Assembly: GCF_014196515.1 (NCBI RefSeq)
Contig: NZ_JACIDV010000001.1
Location: 1 to 64,000, forward strand
Direction: 5' to 3'
Source: Rhizobium skierniewicense
GTDB lineage: Bacteria; Pseudomonadota; Alphaproteobacteria; Rhizobiales; Rhizobiaceae
Length of the DNA stretch: 64,000 nt
Part shown: positions 1 to 8,591 of the stretch, piece after piece
How the letters are laid out: each line of letters opens with the position of its first letter
How positions within the stretch are numbered: the stretch's first letter is position 1
The notes under the pieces: generated by a model
The model's input: only the letters and a program-made list of their open reading frames with translations
Told to the model about the DNA's origin: nothing
Databases searched by the model: none
Position numbers and translations under genes: made by a program

Positions 1-407
1 GACCAGCGATCATTGGCAGCCGTCGGGATCAACATCGGCGCTCGGGTGCCTATCGCCCGCTTACGCCCGCCACGCTTGCGTACCGTCAGCTTCTCTTACC
101 GATAGAGCCGGAAGAGTTTCTTGTGGTTCACAAGATGCCCCTCGCGCCTAAGCAGCACATGAAGGCGTCGATATCCAAAACGGCGGCGTTCATGCGCCAG
201 CGCCTTCATCCGCTCGCGAAGGTCATGGTCATCGCTGCGCCTGGTTTCGTAACGGATCGCCATACGGCAAAAGCCCATGGCTTTACACGCCCGCCCCTCT
301 CAGCGGTGTAAACACCGCCTGCCGGGCAATGGTTCGCTCATCTGGTGATGATCCATCAGATGAGCGACAGCTTTCCGCCTTGCTGCGGGCGTCACCACTT
401 CTTTCCC
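1..407 (-). pseudogene. IS3-family OrfB integrase-domain fragment with two lesions
   Basis: OrfB reading frame on the minus strand. It starts near KEVVTPAARRKAVAHLM and contains the conserved stretches ACKAMGFCRMAIRYETRR and ERRRFGYRRLHVLLRREG, then LTVRKRGGRKRAIGTRAP down to base 1. Two lesions are visible. About 36 extra bases after HHQMSE introduce a stop at 300-302. A TAA at 96-98 sits where the family has Glu (LYREEKL reads LYR-stop-EKL). The DDE catalytic core would lie beyond the window. A 95-base open stretch after the second stop still matches the family, so these are recent point lesions, not an unrelated frame. Confidence 0.75.
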
Positions 408-658
408 AAAAGGTCTTTCAAGGCGGCGTTGTCGAGCATGGCGTCTGCCAAAAGCCGTTTCAGCTTCGCGTTCTCGTCCTCCAGCGTCTTCAGCCGCTTG
501 ACTTCGGATACGTCCATGCCGCCGAACTTGGCCTTCCACTTGTAGATGCTCGCATCACTGACACCGTGCTTGCGGCAAAGCTCCGAGACCGGCGTGCCCG
601 CCTCGTGCTCCTTCAGAATGCCGATGATCTGTTCGTCTGTAAAACGGTTACGCTTCAT
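392..658 (-). CDS. IS3-family transposase OrfA
   Basis: 88-residue DNA-binding subunit of an IS3-family transposase. The N-terminal helix-turn-helix (FTDEQIIGILKEHEAG then ELCRKHGVSDASIYKWKAKF) is followed by a leucine-zipper-like helix near residues 55-88, the usual OrfA layout. In this family the active enzyme is an OrfAB fusion made by frameshifting near the end of orfA. Here the OrfA frame is open, but OrfB is broken, so OrfA alone could at most bind ends or inhibit transposition. Start ATG at 658. Confidence 0.85.
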   Translation of the reverse strand: MKRNRFTDEQIIGILKEHEAGTPVSELCRKHGVSDASIYKWKAKFGGMDVSEVKRLKTLEDENAKLKRLLADAMLDNAALKDLLGKKW

Positions 659-722
659 TCCCTGGTCCTCTCAATGGGCCAGAGCTTACTTCAAAATGGA
701 TTATTTCGACGGGGCAAGGTCA

Positions 723-1186
723 GCTAGAACAAGGCCGACCAAGTAAGCGGTAGTCACGCTTGGCTAAATGATACGGAAATATGCACCGGAACGTTGTTCC
801 GGTTGGCATTTTTCAGTGTTGCCTAAGTGGCTTATTTTATTGAGAAAGAAAGGCGTGGTTGGGGAACCTGGATTCTCACATGATTTCAATGGCTTAGTGG
901 GTGAGCCTTGAAATTCCCTCTGTTTTCCAATCGCGAGCGACCGTGGATGTCACCTTTGTGCCCTGGCTTTGGGCCTCAGTCAACAGGCGCTAAAGCGGCA
1001 ATTATTTCCGGATCGATGCGCTGAACTTTACGCGCAAAAGGGTGGGATATCACGCAGCACACCGAAGTTGTGCGTGTGGCGGCACGGAGCCCGTCGCATG
1101 AGACCAATCCGGGTTCTGGTCTCATCAGTCCAAATTTTGGACCGACGAAGGATCTCCTCACAACAAAATCGTCAGATGAGCCAAAC
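723..1186. other. Intergenic region with hairpins and a direct repeat
   Basis: No convincing gene. It holds one copy of the 145-bp direct repeat (860-1007), a perfect 9-bp inverted repeat ATGAGACCA/TGGTCTCAT at 1098-1125, and a 15-bp palindrome GTCCAAATTTTGGAC at 1128-1142. The two palindromes lie just past the 3' end of the leftward gene that stops at 1187. They could end its transcript, although no T-run follows. Confidence 0.5.
860..1007 (+). repeat. Direct repeat copy 1 (att-like, left of sugar cassette)
   Basis: Starts with TGGGGAACCTGGATTC (860-875), identical to 16 bases of the 3' part of tRNA-Gln in the window. It continues with about 130 bp that recur, with scattered mismatches, at 10329-10476. 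Shared blocks include TTTCAATGGCTTAG, GCCTTGAAATTCCC and CCACCTTTGTGCCC-like sequence. Orientation is the same as in the tRNA-linked copies. Read as a remnant recombination site flanking the sugar cassette. Confidence 0.7.
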
Positions 1187-2197
1187 TCAGCGGAGAAGCT
1201 TCTGCTGCCTCAAGACTTCTCGAGGCGCCGGAGACCGCCAGATCGTCTGGAACGATTCCACCACATTTGTGGCAGTTACCGCAACGCCGGGTAGGGCTAC
1301 CCAGGCTGGCGTAAGGCGACTGAGGAGGGCGGTTACCGTTGTCGAGGCGGCCGTCTGCCCCTGCCGGAATGGCTGCTGGGCAGCAATTGTTACAATTGGC
1401 CCGCCGCCCGAGAGGCTGATGGCCGCCTCCTTGCCGAGGTCGACTGTGGCGATTGGAACAGACAGGCCAGCGGAGACGAGAGCCGCGGCCGCCGCGATGG
1501 CCGGCGTATCCCAGACCACGAACAGCCCTTTTAGGTTCGGAAGCTTTTTTGCTAACGCCGAAGCCGTCGCGCCCGCCTCCGTGAGGGAAGGGAATCGGGC
1601 GACATGCAGGTGGTGGCGCGGTCGGTTGATACGCATCCATTTCACAAAGGCGATCTCGCGCTCGTTGGTCGCGAAGAAATCCGATTCGTATCCGAGCACA
1701 CCGACCTCGGCTTCCTCGCCGAGATAGGGCGCGAGACCTTCTGCCGCCATCTTACCGAGACCGAAGTTGTCTGCTGAAATCAGCGATACGTAATCCTTGC
1801 CCGGCAGTAGACCAGTCGGGACATTATCAAGCAGCACGAGCTTGATTCCGGCGGCGGAAACGCGTGCATGGGCCGCGGCGACCTTGGCATTGGCGACCGG
1901 GAGCGAAATGATGGCGTCCGGTGCTTCGCGGATCAGGCGGTCCAGCGCCTCGATCTGCACCTCGGGCGTGAAACCGCAGTCGACGACATCGATAACCGCC
2001 ACACCGCAGTCGCCGAGCGTTCCGACGATACCGGCCAGTTGCTGCTTGGCCCAGTCGCTCGCCAGCGTATGCAGGACGATGGCAATGCGTAAGCCCGCAG
2101 CCCGTGCCCGTGCCTTGTCCTCAGGAAGAAGCAAGACCCGCTCTGGTGCGGATGCGCGTTCGCCATGGGGACCAAGTCCTTCAATCACCATCGACAC
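1187..2197 (-). CDS. Solute-binding-domain protein without signal peptide, next to ROK repressor
   Basis: 336 residues with the fold of a periplasmic sugar-binding protein of the ribose/LacI class. It is a clear paralogue of the exported binding protein at 4611-5732: both share LDNVPTG or MDNVPTG followed by GKDYVS and a SADN motif, DLG near the C-terminal half, and VALP near the end. The N-terminus (MSMVIEGLGPHGERA) is charged and has no hydrophobic signal sequence, so a cytoplasmic location is inferred. Its start lies 3 bp past the ROK stop codon, which implies translational coupling. It may be a cytoplasmic ligand sensor working with the repressor, or a binding protein that lost export. 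No DNA-binding domain is visible, so it is not an ordinary LacI regulator. Confidence 0.75.
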   Translation of the reverse strand: MSMVIEGLGPHGERASAPERVLLLPEDKARARAAGLRIAIVLHTLASDWAKQQLAGIVGTLGDCGVAVIDVVDCGFTPEVQIEALDRLIREAPDAIISLPVANAKVAAAHARVSAAGIKLVLLDNVPTGLLPGKDYVSLISADNFGLGKMAAEGLAPYLGEEAEVGVLGYESDFFATNEREIAFVKWMRINRPRHHLHVARFPSLTEAGATASALAKKLPNLKGLFVVWDTPAIAAAAALVSAGLSVPIATVDLGKEAAISLSGGGPIVTIAAQQPFRQGQTAASTTVTALLSRLTPAWVALPGVAVTATNVVESFQTIWRSPAPREVLRQQKLLR

Positions 2198-2200
2198 GCC

Positions 2201-3556
2201 TCAAGTTTTGGGCGGCGGCATGACCGCTGCAACGGCTGCGGTCTGCGCCTCTAACCGGCCGCGAAGGGCCTCGAATTGTGGATGCGCCTGCGGGCGCCCT
2301 GCCATAATCCAGTCGCGGAGTACGGCTGGCGAGAACAGGCTTTCCGTCGCCACGATAGCAGCCCCGACGAGGCCGGAGGAACTGCCCATCTGTGAGCGGA
2401 TGATCTGTAGGTCGCGACTGACCAGCGGGTGGGATGCGCCATAGATGGCCTCGCGAGCGGCTGCCAGCAGTATATCGTTGCTCTGAGCGATCGACCCGGA
2501 GAGCACGATCAGTTCCGGGTTCAACATGTTTGCAAGCGTCGCCACGACCTGGCCGATCATACGCCCGCTTTGCGAGAGGATATCGATGGCCGCCGCGTCG
2601 CCCATATGCGCCGCCTGCGCCACTTCGATCGCCGTGATCTCGCCGCCGCGCCGGGCATGCTCGGCGAGGATCGGGCTCAAGCCCTTCTCCGCCTGTATCC
2701 GGCCGTCACGAATTATCGACTCCGAGCCGGCCATGGTCTCCAGCGTACCGTGCCTCTCACCCGAACTGACCGGCACGGAGCCGATCAAGCCGACCGCGCC
2801 TTGTGCGCCCCGGAACAGCGCACCGTCGCTGACCAGCCCGGCGCCGATGCGTTTACCGATCTTGACGAACAGCATCGCCCGGTGGCCGACGCCAGCTCCG
2901 GAGTGAAATTCACCCATGGTCATGGTCTCGACGCTGGACCGCAGCCAGACGGGAACGTCGAATCCCTCGATCAGTTTCTCGACCAGCGGAAAGCTCTCCC
3001 ATCCCGGCAGCACCGGGGGTGTGCCATTCTGAAAAAAGCTTTCGCCAGCGTCGGTCACGACACCAGGCACGGAGATGGAAATGCCCCATAGCTCACCGGC
3101 GTCCGGCTGCATATCGAGGATCCAGCGAAACAGCATGGTGAGCCGGTCGAGCAGCGCAGAGACAGGTTGCGTCAGGTCCGCTGCCTCGTGATGTTCCATC
3201 CTCAGATGGCCGCCGAGATCGGCAAGGCCGACGCCAAGCGCAGTCTGGTCGAGGGTGGCGACGAGGATGCTGCCGCGATTTGCGGAAAACCGCACGAGCC
3301 GCGGCGCCCGGCCGCCTGAGGCCGTGCCAAGTTCGCTCTCATCGACGAGCCTGAGCTCGGTGAGCGTCCCGAGGCGATCTGCCACCACGGCGCGACCAAG
3401 TTCGCTTTCCCGCTCCAGTTCTTGACGGGTCGTGGCCTTTTCCGTGCGCACCAGGTTGAGAATTTCCACAAGGCTGGGCGCAGCCGTTTCCGCCGTGCGC
3501 GGACGCCCCTTCCGTCGCGGGTGCATATCGGCGTCCATCTTCGCCGTAGCAGGCAT
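2201..3556 (-). CDS. ROK-family transcriptional repressor
   Basis: 451 residues when started at ATG 3556, which has AAGGA seven bases upstream; an upstream in-frame extension lacks a good ribosome site. A winged helix-turn-helix (about residues 28-90) precedes a ROK sugar-kinase-like domain (about 95-440) with ISVPGVV. The cysteine zinc cluster common in ROK proteins is absent: the region reads GLIGSVPVSSGERHGTLE. The kinase Asp region reads SSVETMTMGEF, so sugar kinase activity is unlikely. It is divergent from the isomerase/transport operon and cotranscribed with the signal-less binding protein. Its likely role is to repress the cassette until the imported sugar or a derivative binds. Confidence 0.88.
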   Translation of the reverse strand: MPATAKMDADMHPRRKGRPRTAETAAPSLVEILNLVRTEKATTRQELERESELGRAVVADRLGTLTELRLVDESELGTASGGRAPRLVRFSANRGSILVATLDQTALGVGLADLGGHLRMEHHEAADLTQPVSALLDRLTMLFRWILDMQPDAGELWGISISVPGVVTDAGESFFQNGTPPVLPGWESFPLVEKLIEGFDVPVWLRSSVETMTMGEFHSGAGVGHRAMLFVKIGKRIGAGLVSDGALFRGAQGAVGLIGSVPVSSGERHGTLETMAGSESIIRDGRIQAEKGLSPILAEHARRGGEITAIEVAQAAHMGDAAAIDILSQSGRMIGQVVATLANMLNPELIVLSGSIAQSNDILLAAAREAIYGASHPLVSRDLQIIRSQMGSSSGLVGAAIVATESLFSPAVLRDWIMAGRPQAHPQFEALRGRLEAQTAAVAAVMPPPKT

Positions 3557-3744
3557 ATCTATTCCTTTCACCCGAACCAAGCGGATAAGCCTTGATAAAT
3601 CCTCGCCTTGAGACGTGCAACAACAAACTTTTGTATTAAAACAGCATAAGTTTGCTGATAAATGCATTTTAAATGTTGACATGAGTGGTTTAAAGGCGCA
3701 CTCAAGTCGATATAAGGTGGAAATGTCTTTAGGAGGAGACGACC
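3557..3744. promoter_or_regulatory. Divergent promoter/operator region of the sugar cassette
   Basis: AT-rich spacer between the ROK gene and the rightward operon. It contains two candidate operators: the palindrome ACAAACTTTTGT (3624-3635) and the imperfect palindrome CAGCATAAGTTTGCTG (3643-3658). A TTGACA at 3676-3681 is a possible -35 for the rightward operon, but no well-spaced -10 was found. AGGAGGA at 3731-3737 is the ribosome site of the next gene. Confidence 0.5.
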
Positions 3745-4572
3745 ATGGAGCGTTGCAAGCTGGCTTATCATGCCAATTGCTGGGGGGAGCTCGGCGGAAG
3801 TGCCGTTGGCGTCACCTCGATTACACAGCTCTCCTACCGAACCTTCGGTGACATGCGGCGTGCCTTCGCCGATATTGCAGCGGCAGGATATGAAGGTGTG
3901 GAGCTTTTCGATGGCAACCTGCTCGATTTCTCCACGGCGGATATGCGTGCCCTGCTGTCCGACAATGGTTTGAGCCTTGTCGCCGCATATGCTGGCGGAA
4001 ACTTCATCTTCGACGATATCCTTCCTGAGGAGTTGGCCCGCGTGACGCGCGCCGCGGAACGGGCCGCCGAACTCGGTGCTCCGCATCTCGTTGTCGGCGG
4101 CGGCGCAAAGCGTTTCGACGGAACGCGGGAGGCGGATTTTCACAAGCTCGCGGCAGCGCTTGATCGGGTAGGGGAAATTGCGAGCGCACACGGTTTGCGC
4201 GGCCATTATCATCCCCACCTCTCCACAATCGTGGAGGGACCTGAGGAGGTCGCAAAGATCTTCGGCCTGACGGGTATCGATTTCTGCCCGGACACGGCGC
4301 ATCTCGCAGCAGCAGGTGGCGATCCTGCGCAGCTTATACGCGATCACGCGTCCCGTATTTCCTATGTCCACCTCAAGGGCCTGCAGTGCGAGCCGTTTGC
4401 CTTCACGCCTCTTGATCGTGGTGACGTGCCGACCGACGGCATTATTGCCGCCTTGCGCGAGATCGGCTTTGCCGGCTGGATCTGCGCGGAACTCGATGCC
4501 TGGACCGATCCGCTGGAGGGCGCTCGTGCCAGTATGACTTATCTAAAATCGGCCGATCTCAAGAAGGATTGA
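3745..4572 (+). CDS. Sugar phosphate isomerase/epimerase (xylose-isomerase-like TIM barrel)
   Basis: 275 residues, AP-endonuclease-2/xylose-isomerase TIM barrel as in IolE and related isomerases. Likely metal and substrate residues lie in GVELFDG, HYHPHLSTIVEG, CPDTAHL, YVHLKG and CAELDAW, the usual Glu/Asp/His/Glu set. A strong AGGAGGA lies eight bases before ATG 3745. First gene of the rightward operon, followed 38 bp later by a sugar-binding protein. It probably isomerises, epimerises or dehydrates the imported sugar or keto-inositol; the exact substrate cannot be read from the sequence. Confidence 0.85.
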   Translation: MERCKLAYHANCWGELGGSAVGVTSITQLSYRTFGDMRRAFADIAAAGYEGVELFDGNLLDFSTADMRALLSDNGLSLVAAYAGGNFIFDDILPEELARVTRAAERAAELGAPHLVVGGGAKRFDGTREADFHKLAAALDRVGEIASAHGLRGHYHPHLSTIVEGPEEVAKIFGLTGIDFCPDTAHLAAAGGDPAQLIRDHASRISYVHLKGLQCEPFAFTPLDRGDVPTDGIIAALREIGFAGWICAELDAWTDPLEGARASMTYLKSADLKKD

Positions 4573-4610
4573 AGGCCACCGGGGCTGTGCCCCATCCACG
4601 GGAGGAAACC

Positions 4611-5732
4611 ATGATTACCAGACGCATTCTTTTGTGCTCCGCGGCCATCGCGGCAGTGCTGTCCATCGCGGCCCCGACATTTGCCGCCGATCCCGATACC
4701 GCGCTCGCCAAGCTGCAGGAATCGGTGCTGTCGAAGGGACCGTCGGGTGAAGACCCGTCGCCCGCCTCCGGCGTCTCGTTGACCGCTGAGGAACTTGCCA
4801 AGGTCAAGGCAATGGGTGCCACGGCTGCCATCGTCATGCATTACGGCGGCAATGACTGGTCTCGCGCCCAAATCAACGGCTTGCAGACGCAGTTCGCGGC
4901 CATGGGCATCAAGGTCATTGCGGTCACGGATGCCGGCTTCAAGCCCGAAAAGCAGGTGGCCGACCTCGAAACCATCATGGCGCAGAAGCCGAACATCATC
5001 GTTTCCATCCCGACCGATCCGACTGCGACCGCATCGGCCTACAAGGCCGCAGCGGATGCTGGCACCAAGCTGGTGTTCATGGATAACGTGCCTACCGGCT
5101 TCAAGGCGGGCAAGGACTACGTCTCCGTCGTCTCCGCTGACAATTACGGCAATGGCGTTGCCTCGGCGCATCTGATGGCCAAGGCACTCGATGGCAAGGG
5201 CGAGATCGGCCTAGTGTTCCACGCTGCGGATTTCTTCGTTACCAAGCAGCGCTATGACGCCTTCAAGAAGACCATCGCGTCGGACTATCCCGATATCAAG
5301 ATCGTTGCCGAGCAGGGCATCGGCGGCCCGGATTTCTCCGGTGACGCAGAAAAGGCCGCCGGCGCAATTCTGACGTCCAACCCGAACGTCAAGGGCATCT
5401 GGGCGGTCTGGGACGTGCCCGCCGAAGGCGTCATCGCCGCAGCGCGAAATGCCGGACGGGACGACCTGATCATCACCACGATCGACCTCGGCGAAAACGT
5501 GGCGATCTCGATGGCGCAGAACGGTTTCGTCAAGGGCCTCGGCGCCCAGCGGCCCTATGATGCGGGCGTCGTAGAAGCCAAACTTGCTGGCTATGCCCTT
5601 CTGGGCAAGACGGCCCCAGCCTTTGTCGCCCTGCCGGCTCTACCTGTCACCCGCGACAGTCTGCTAGATGCGTGGAAGACGGTCTATTCGACCGAAGCGA
5701 CCGCCAACGTCAAGTCCAGCCTAGGCAACTAA
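4611..5732 (+). CDS. Sugar ABC transporter periplasmic binding protein
   Basis: 373 residues from ATG 4611, preceded by GGAGGAAACC; an upstream in-frame start lacks such a site. N-terminal Sec signal peptide (MITRRILLCSAAIAAVLSIA, cleavage near TFAA). The rest is a ribose/xylose-class type I periplasmic binding fold with VMHYGG, MDNVPTG, SADNYG and TIDLGE. It delivers sugar to the ATPase and permease encoded downstream. A stable hairpin follows the gene, typical of binding-protein genes expressed above the rest of their operon. A shorter paralogue without signal peptide lies at 1187-2197. Confidence 0.92.
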   Translation: MITRRILLCSAAIAAVLSIAAPTFAADPDTALAKLQESVLSKGPSGEDPSPASGVSLTAEELAKVKAMGATAAIVMHYGGNDWSRAQINGLQTQFAAMGIKVIAVTDAGFKPEKQVADLETIMAQKPNIIVSIPTDPTATASAYKAAADAGTKLVFMDNVPTGFKAGKDYVSVVSADNYGNGVASAHLMAKALDGKGEIGLVFHAADFFVTKQRYDAFKKTIASDYPDIKIVAEQGIGGPDFSGDAEKAAGAILTSNPNVKGIWAVWDVPAEGVIAAARNAGRDDLIITTIDLGENVAISMAQNGFVKGLGAQRPYDAGVVEAKLAGYALLGKTAPAFVALPALPVTRDSLLDAWKTVYSTEATANVKSSLGN

Positions 5733-5744
5733 ACCGCTTACAGC

Positions 5745-5771
5745 GCGCGGTGCGGAAAATCCGCGCCGCGC
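5745..5771 (+). terminator. GC-rich hairpin after binding-protein gene (attenuator/mRNA stabiliser)
   Basis: GCGCGG-T-GCGGA, loop, TCCGC-G-CCGCGC forms an 11-bp interrupted stem. No T-run follows and the operon continues 83 bp later, so partial termination or 3' end protection of the binding-protein mRNA is more likely than full termination. Confidence 0.55.
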
Positions 5772-5853
5772 CAGGAGAGCCCCGGTAAGGCGATCGCTGA
5801 TCCCGCCGGCATGTTAAGCAGCGTATCGCTGCACCAAATTAGGAGATACCTCG

Positions 5854-7020
5854 ATGACGAAAGTGATGAACGTCGCCATGATTGGCGGCGGCTTCATGGG
5901 CAAGGCGCATGCCATGGCCTATGCCGCTATGCCGATGTTCTTTTGGCCGGCTCCGGCGATCCCGCACCGCAAGGTGATAGTGGATGTGACCGACGGCATG
6001 GCCGAGGACGCCCGCCAACGCTTCGGTTTCGAGGAAGCTTCCTCGGATTGGCGCGCCACGGTCAACCGGCCGGATGTTGACGTTGTCGATATCTGCACGC
6101 CGAACAATGTCCATGCTGAGATCGCCATAGAGGCGGCAAAGGCCGGCAAGCATATCATCTGCGAGAAGCCGTTGGCTCGCACCGTGGACGAAGCCCGCGC
6201 CATGGCCGAAGCGGTCAAACAAGCTGGCGTGATCAACATGGTGGCCTTCAACTACCGTCGCACCCCAGCCGTTGCTCTGGCGAAGAAGTACATCGATGAG
6301 GGTCGGATCGGTCGCATCCTCAATTTCCGTGGCACCTATCTGCAGGACTGGTCGGCGGATCCGGATTCACCGCTTTCCTGGCGCTTCCAGAAGAAGATCG
6401 CAGGCTCGGGCGCGGTCGGCGATATCGGCACCCATGTGGTCGATCTTGCGCACTATCTGGTAGGGCCGATTGCGGAGGTCATCGCGCTGACCACGACTTA
6501 CAACAAGACCCGTCCGCTTCAACAGGGCGGTATCGACAAACTTGGTGCGGCGGAAAAAGCGGCCGACGCTGAACGTGGCGACGTGGATGTGGACGACGAA
6601 GTCGTATCGATGCTGAAATTTGCCAATGGTGCGATCGGTAGCCTTGAGGCGACCCGTAATGCCTATGGGCGCAACAATTTCATCACGCTCGAAATCCACG
6701 GTACGAAGGGCTCGATCCACTTCAACTACGAACGCCGTGACGAGTTGCAGGTCATGTTTGCGGACGACCCGGCTGATGCGCGCGGCTTCCGTACCGTGTA
6801 TACCGGTCCGGCGCACCCCTATGGTGGCGGTCTCTGGCCGATCCCCGGCCTCGGCATCGGATATTCGGAAACGAAGATCGTCGAGTGCTACGACTTCTTC
6901 CAGGCGATCGCGAAGGGTAAGCAGCCGAGCCCCAATTTTGAAGACGGCCTGCTGACCGAACTTGTCGCGGATGCTTTCATCCGCTCCGGTGAGTCGGGAG
7001 TATGGGAGAAGGTGGGATGA
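5854..7020 (+). CDS. Gfo/Idh/MocA family NAD(P)-dependent oxidoreductase
   Basis: 388 residues. Rossmann motif MIGGGFMGKAHA near residues 9-20, EKP at 104-106 (CEKPLA), and GDIGTH at 189-194, in which Asp190 and His194 match the family's catalytic pair. AGGAGATACCTCG precedes the start. The family oxidises or reduces sugars, inositols and their derivatives with NAD(P). The TGA stop overlaps the ATG of the ABC ATPase gene. Together with the isomerase it probably forms a short catabolic route for the imported sugar. Confidence 0.9.
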   Translation: MTKVMNVAMIGGGFMGKAHAMAYAAMPMFFWPAPAIPHRKVIVDVTDGMAEDARQRFGFEEASSDWRATVNRPDVDVVDICTPNNVHAEIAIEAAKAGKHIICEKPLARTVDEARAMAEAVKQAGVINMVAFNYRRTPAVALAKKYIDEGRIGRILNFRGTYLQDWSADPDSPLSWRFQKKIAGSGAVGDIGTHVVDLAHYLVGPIAEVIALTTTYNKTRPLQQGGIDKLGAAEKAADAERGDVDVDDEVVSMLKFANGAIGSLEATRNAYGRNNFITLEIHGTKGSIHFNYERRDELQVMFADDPADARGFRTVYTGPAHPYGGGLWPIPGLGIGYSETKIVECYDFFQAIAKGKQPSPNFEDGLLTELVADAFIRSGESGVWEKVG

Positions 7021-8591
7021 ACGACAGCGCCGCAGCCGTTCGGATGACAGGCATTTCGAAATCCTTCGGGGGCGTTCGCGCCCTTGAAGGCGTCGATCTC
7101 GAGGTGTTGCCCGGCGAGGTTCATGCCCTGTTGGGCGGCAACGGCGCTGGCAAATCCACGATCCTGAAGATACTGAACGGGGTTCATCGACCTGATCAGG
7201 GTACGGTCGTCGTCGCCGGACGCGCATTGACGGCTCACACGCCGGAAGAATCGCGTGACGCCGGCATTGCCATGAACTACCAGGAAATGAGCCTTATCCC
7301 GACGCTGACGGTGGCGCAGAACGTGTTCCTCACGCGTGAAAGCCGCACCGGCACCGGATTGATCGACGATGCGGACGCGGAGCGCCGCGCCGCTGAACTT
7401 TTTGCGCGGCTTGAGGTCTCGGTCGATCCCCGCGCCCTGGTCGGCGATCTCGGTGCTGGCCAGAAGCAGTTGACCGAGATCGCCAAGGCGATTTCGCAGG
7501 ATGCGAAGGTTCTCGTTTTGGATGAGCCCTCGACGGCGCTCGCGGTCTCCGACGTTGAACGCCTCTTCGTCTTCCTTCAAAAGCTGAAGGTCGAGGGGGT
7601 CGCAATCATCTATGTCAGCCACCGCATGGACGAGATCGCCCGCATCGCCGACCGCGCCACCATTCTGCGTGACGGCCGGCACGTCGTCACCGCGCCGCTT
7701 TCCGAGCTGCCGATCGACACCATGATCGAGCATATCGTCGGCAAGCGCTCGAAAGGACTCTCGGACGTCGTGCGCGGCGCTTCCGTTAGGGGAAAGGTCC
7801 TGCTGGAGGTCAGCAATCTCAGCGGTGCACACAAGCCTGAGCATGTGTCCTTCGCGCTCCACGCCGGCGAAGTCCTCGGCCTGGCTGGGCTTCTGGGTTC
7901 TGGACGGTCTTCGCTTGCGCGGCTGCTCGCCGGTATCGATCCTGCTGCAAGCGGCACGATCAGCATCAAGGGCAGGGAGGTCTCGATCCGTAAGCCCGGC
8001 GATGCGATCGACAACGGCGTGGCGCTGGTTCCAGAGGCGCGGGCCACCCAGGGCATCATTCCTGCGCATTCGGTGGCATCGAACATGGTGCTCGCGGTCA
8101 TCGAACGGCTGTCGCGTGCCGGTGTGGTCGACCGCAAGGCCGTGGTCGACCTCACGGACAGGCAGATTGCGCGGCTTTCGATCAAAACGGCGAGCCGCGA
8201 CCACGCCGTGGCCACGCTATCCGGCGGCAACCAGCAGAAGGTGGTGATCGGCAAGTGGCTGGCCACAGATCCCGACATACTCATTCTCGACGAACCGACA
8301 GCCGGAATAGACATCGGCTCGAAGTCGGAGATCATTCGTCTGGTGCGGGATCTTGCCGCCTCCGGCAAGGCCATCATCATGATCTCCTCGGAGCTTTCGG
8401 AACTGCTGACCGCTTGCGACCGCATTCTTGTCATGGCGGATGGACTCGTTCACTCGGACCTTCCCCGCGAGGCTTTCGACGATCCGGCAGTGGCGGTGGA
8501 CGACCCGGCGCATCGCCTGCAGGCAGCGGAGCAAAAGCTCCAGACCGAAATACAGCGGGCGCTCGCAGCCCAGGAGACGATCAATGCTTAA
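7017..8591 (+). CDS. Sugar ABC transporter ATP-binding protein (RbsA/MglA type, two domains)
   Basis: 524 residues from ATG 7017, which overlaps the previous stop as ATGA and has GGAGAAGGTGGG upstream. Two fused ATPase domains are present. The first has Walker A GGNGAGKST (40-48), signature LGAGQKQLTEIAK and VLVLDEPS. The second has a degenerate Walker A (GLLGSGRSS) but a full LSGGNQQK signature and ILDEPT, as is normal for this class. It energises uptake with the permease at 8584. Confidence 0.93.
   Translation: MNDSAAAVRMTGISKSFGGVRALEGVDLEVLPGEVHALLGGNGAGKSTILKILNGVHRPDQGTVVVAGRALTAHTPEESRDAGIAMNYQEMSLIPTLTVAQNVFLTRESRTGTGLIDDADAERRAAELFARLEVSVDPRALVGDLGAGQKQLTEIAKAISQDAKVLVLDEPSTALAVSDVERLFVFLQKLKVEGVAIIYVSHRMDEIARIADRATILRDGRHVVTAPLSELPIDTMIEHIVGKRSKGLSDVVRGASVRGKVLLEVSNLSGAHKPEHVSFALHAGEVLGLAGLLGSGRSSLARLLAGIDPAASGTISIKGREVSIRKPGDAIDNGVALVPEARATQGIIPAHSVASNMVLAVIERLSRAGVVDRKAVVDLTDRQIARLSIKTASRDHAVATLSGGNQQKVVIGKWLATDPDILILDEPTAGIDIGSKSEIIRLVRDLAASGKAIIMISSELSELLTACDRILVMADGLVHSDLPREAFDDPAVAVDDPAHRLQAAEQKLQTEIQRALAAQETINA

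Larger units (their letters stand above)
1..722 (-). mobile_element. IS3-family element, decayed, cut by the window edge
   Basis: Leftward IS3-family (IS407-like) element with an intact orfA and a broken orfB. The outer end is probably near 722, where the minus strand reads TGACCTTGCCCCGTCGAAAT ahead of orfA; this end is a guess because the other terminus lies outside the window. An insertion carrying a stop and a separate nonsense codon in orfB show that the copy cannot make a full transposase. Confidence 0.7.

Noticed and set aside
969-1727. Long rightward open frame opposite the binding-protein-like gene
   Set aside because: Antisense to a protein with clear homology; composition is Arg/Ser-rich as expected of a high-GC shadow frame.
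2429-3091. 220-codon rightward open frame across the ROK gene
   Set aside because: Antisense shadow of a well-supported repressor, without ribosome site or recognisable content.
5745-5771. Hairpin as a full operon terminator
   Set aside because: No T-run, and coupled genes of the same operon continue directly downstream.
6888-8204. 438-codon leftward frame across the first ABC ATPase gene
   Set aside because: Opposite to a protein with complete ATPase motifs; His/Asp/Arg-rich composition is typical of an antisense frame.
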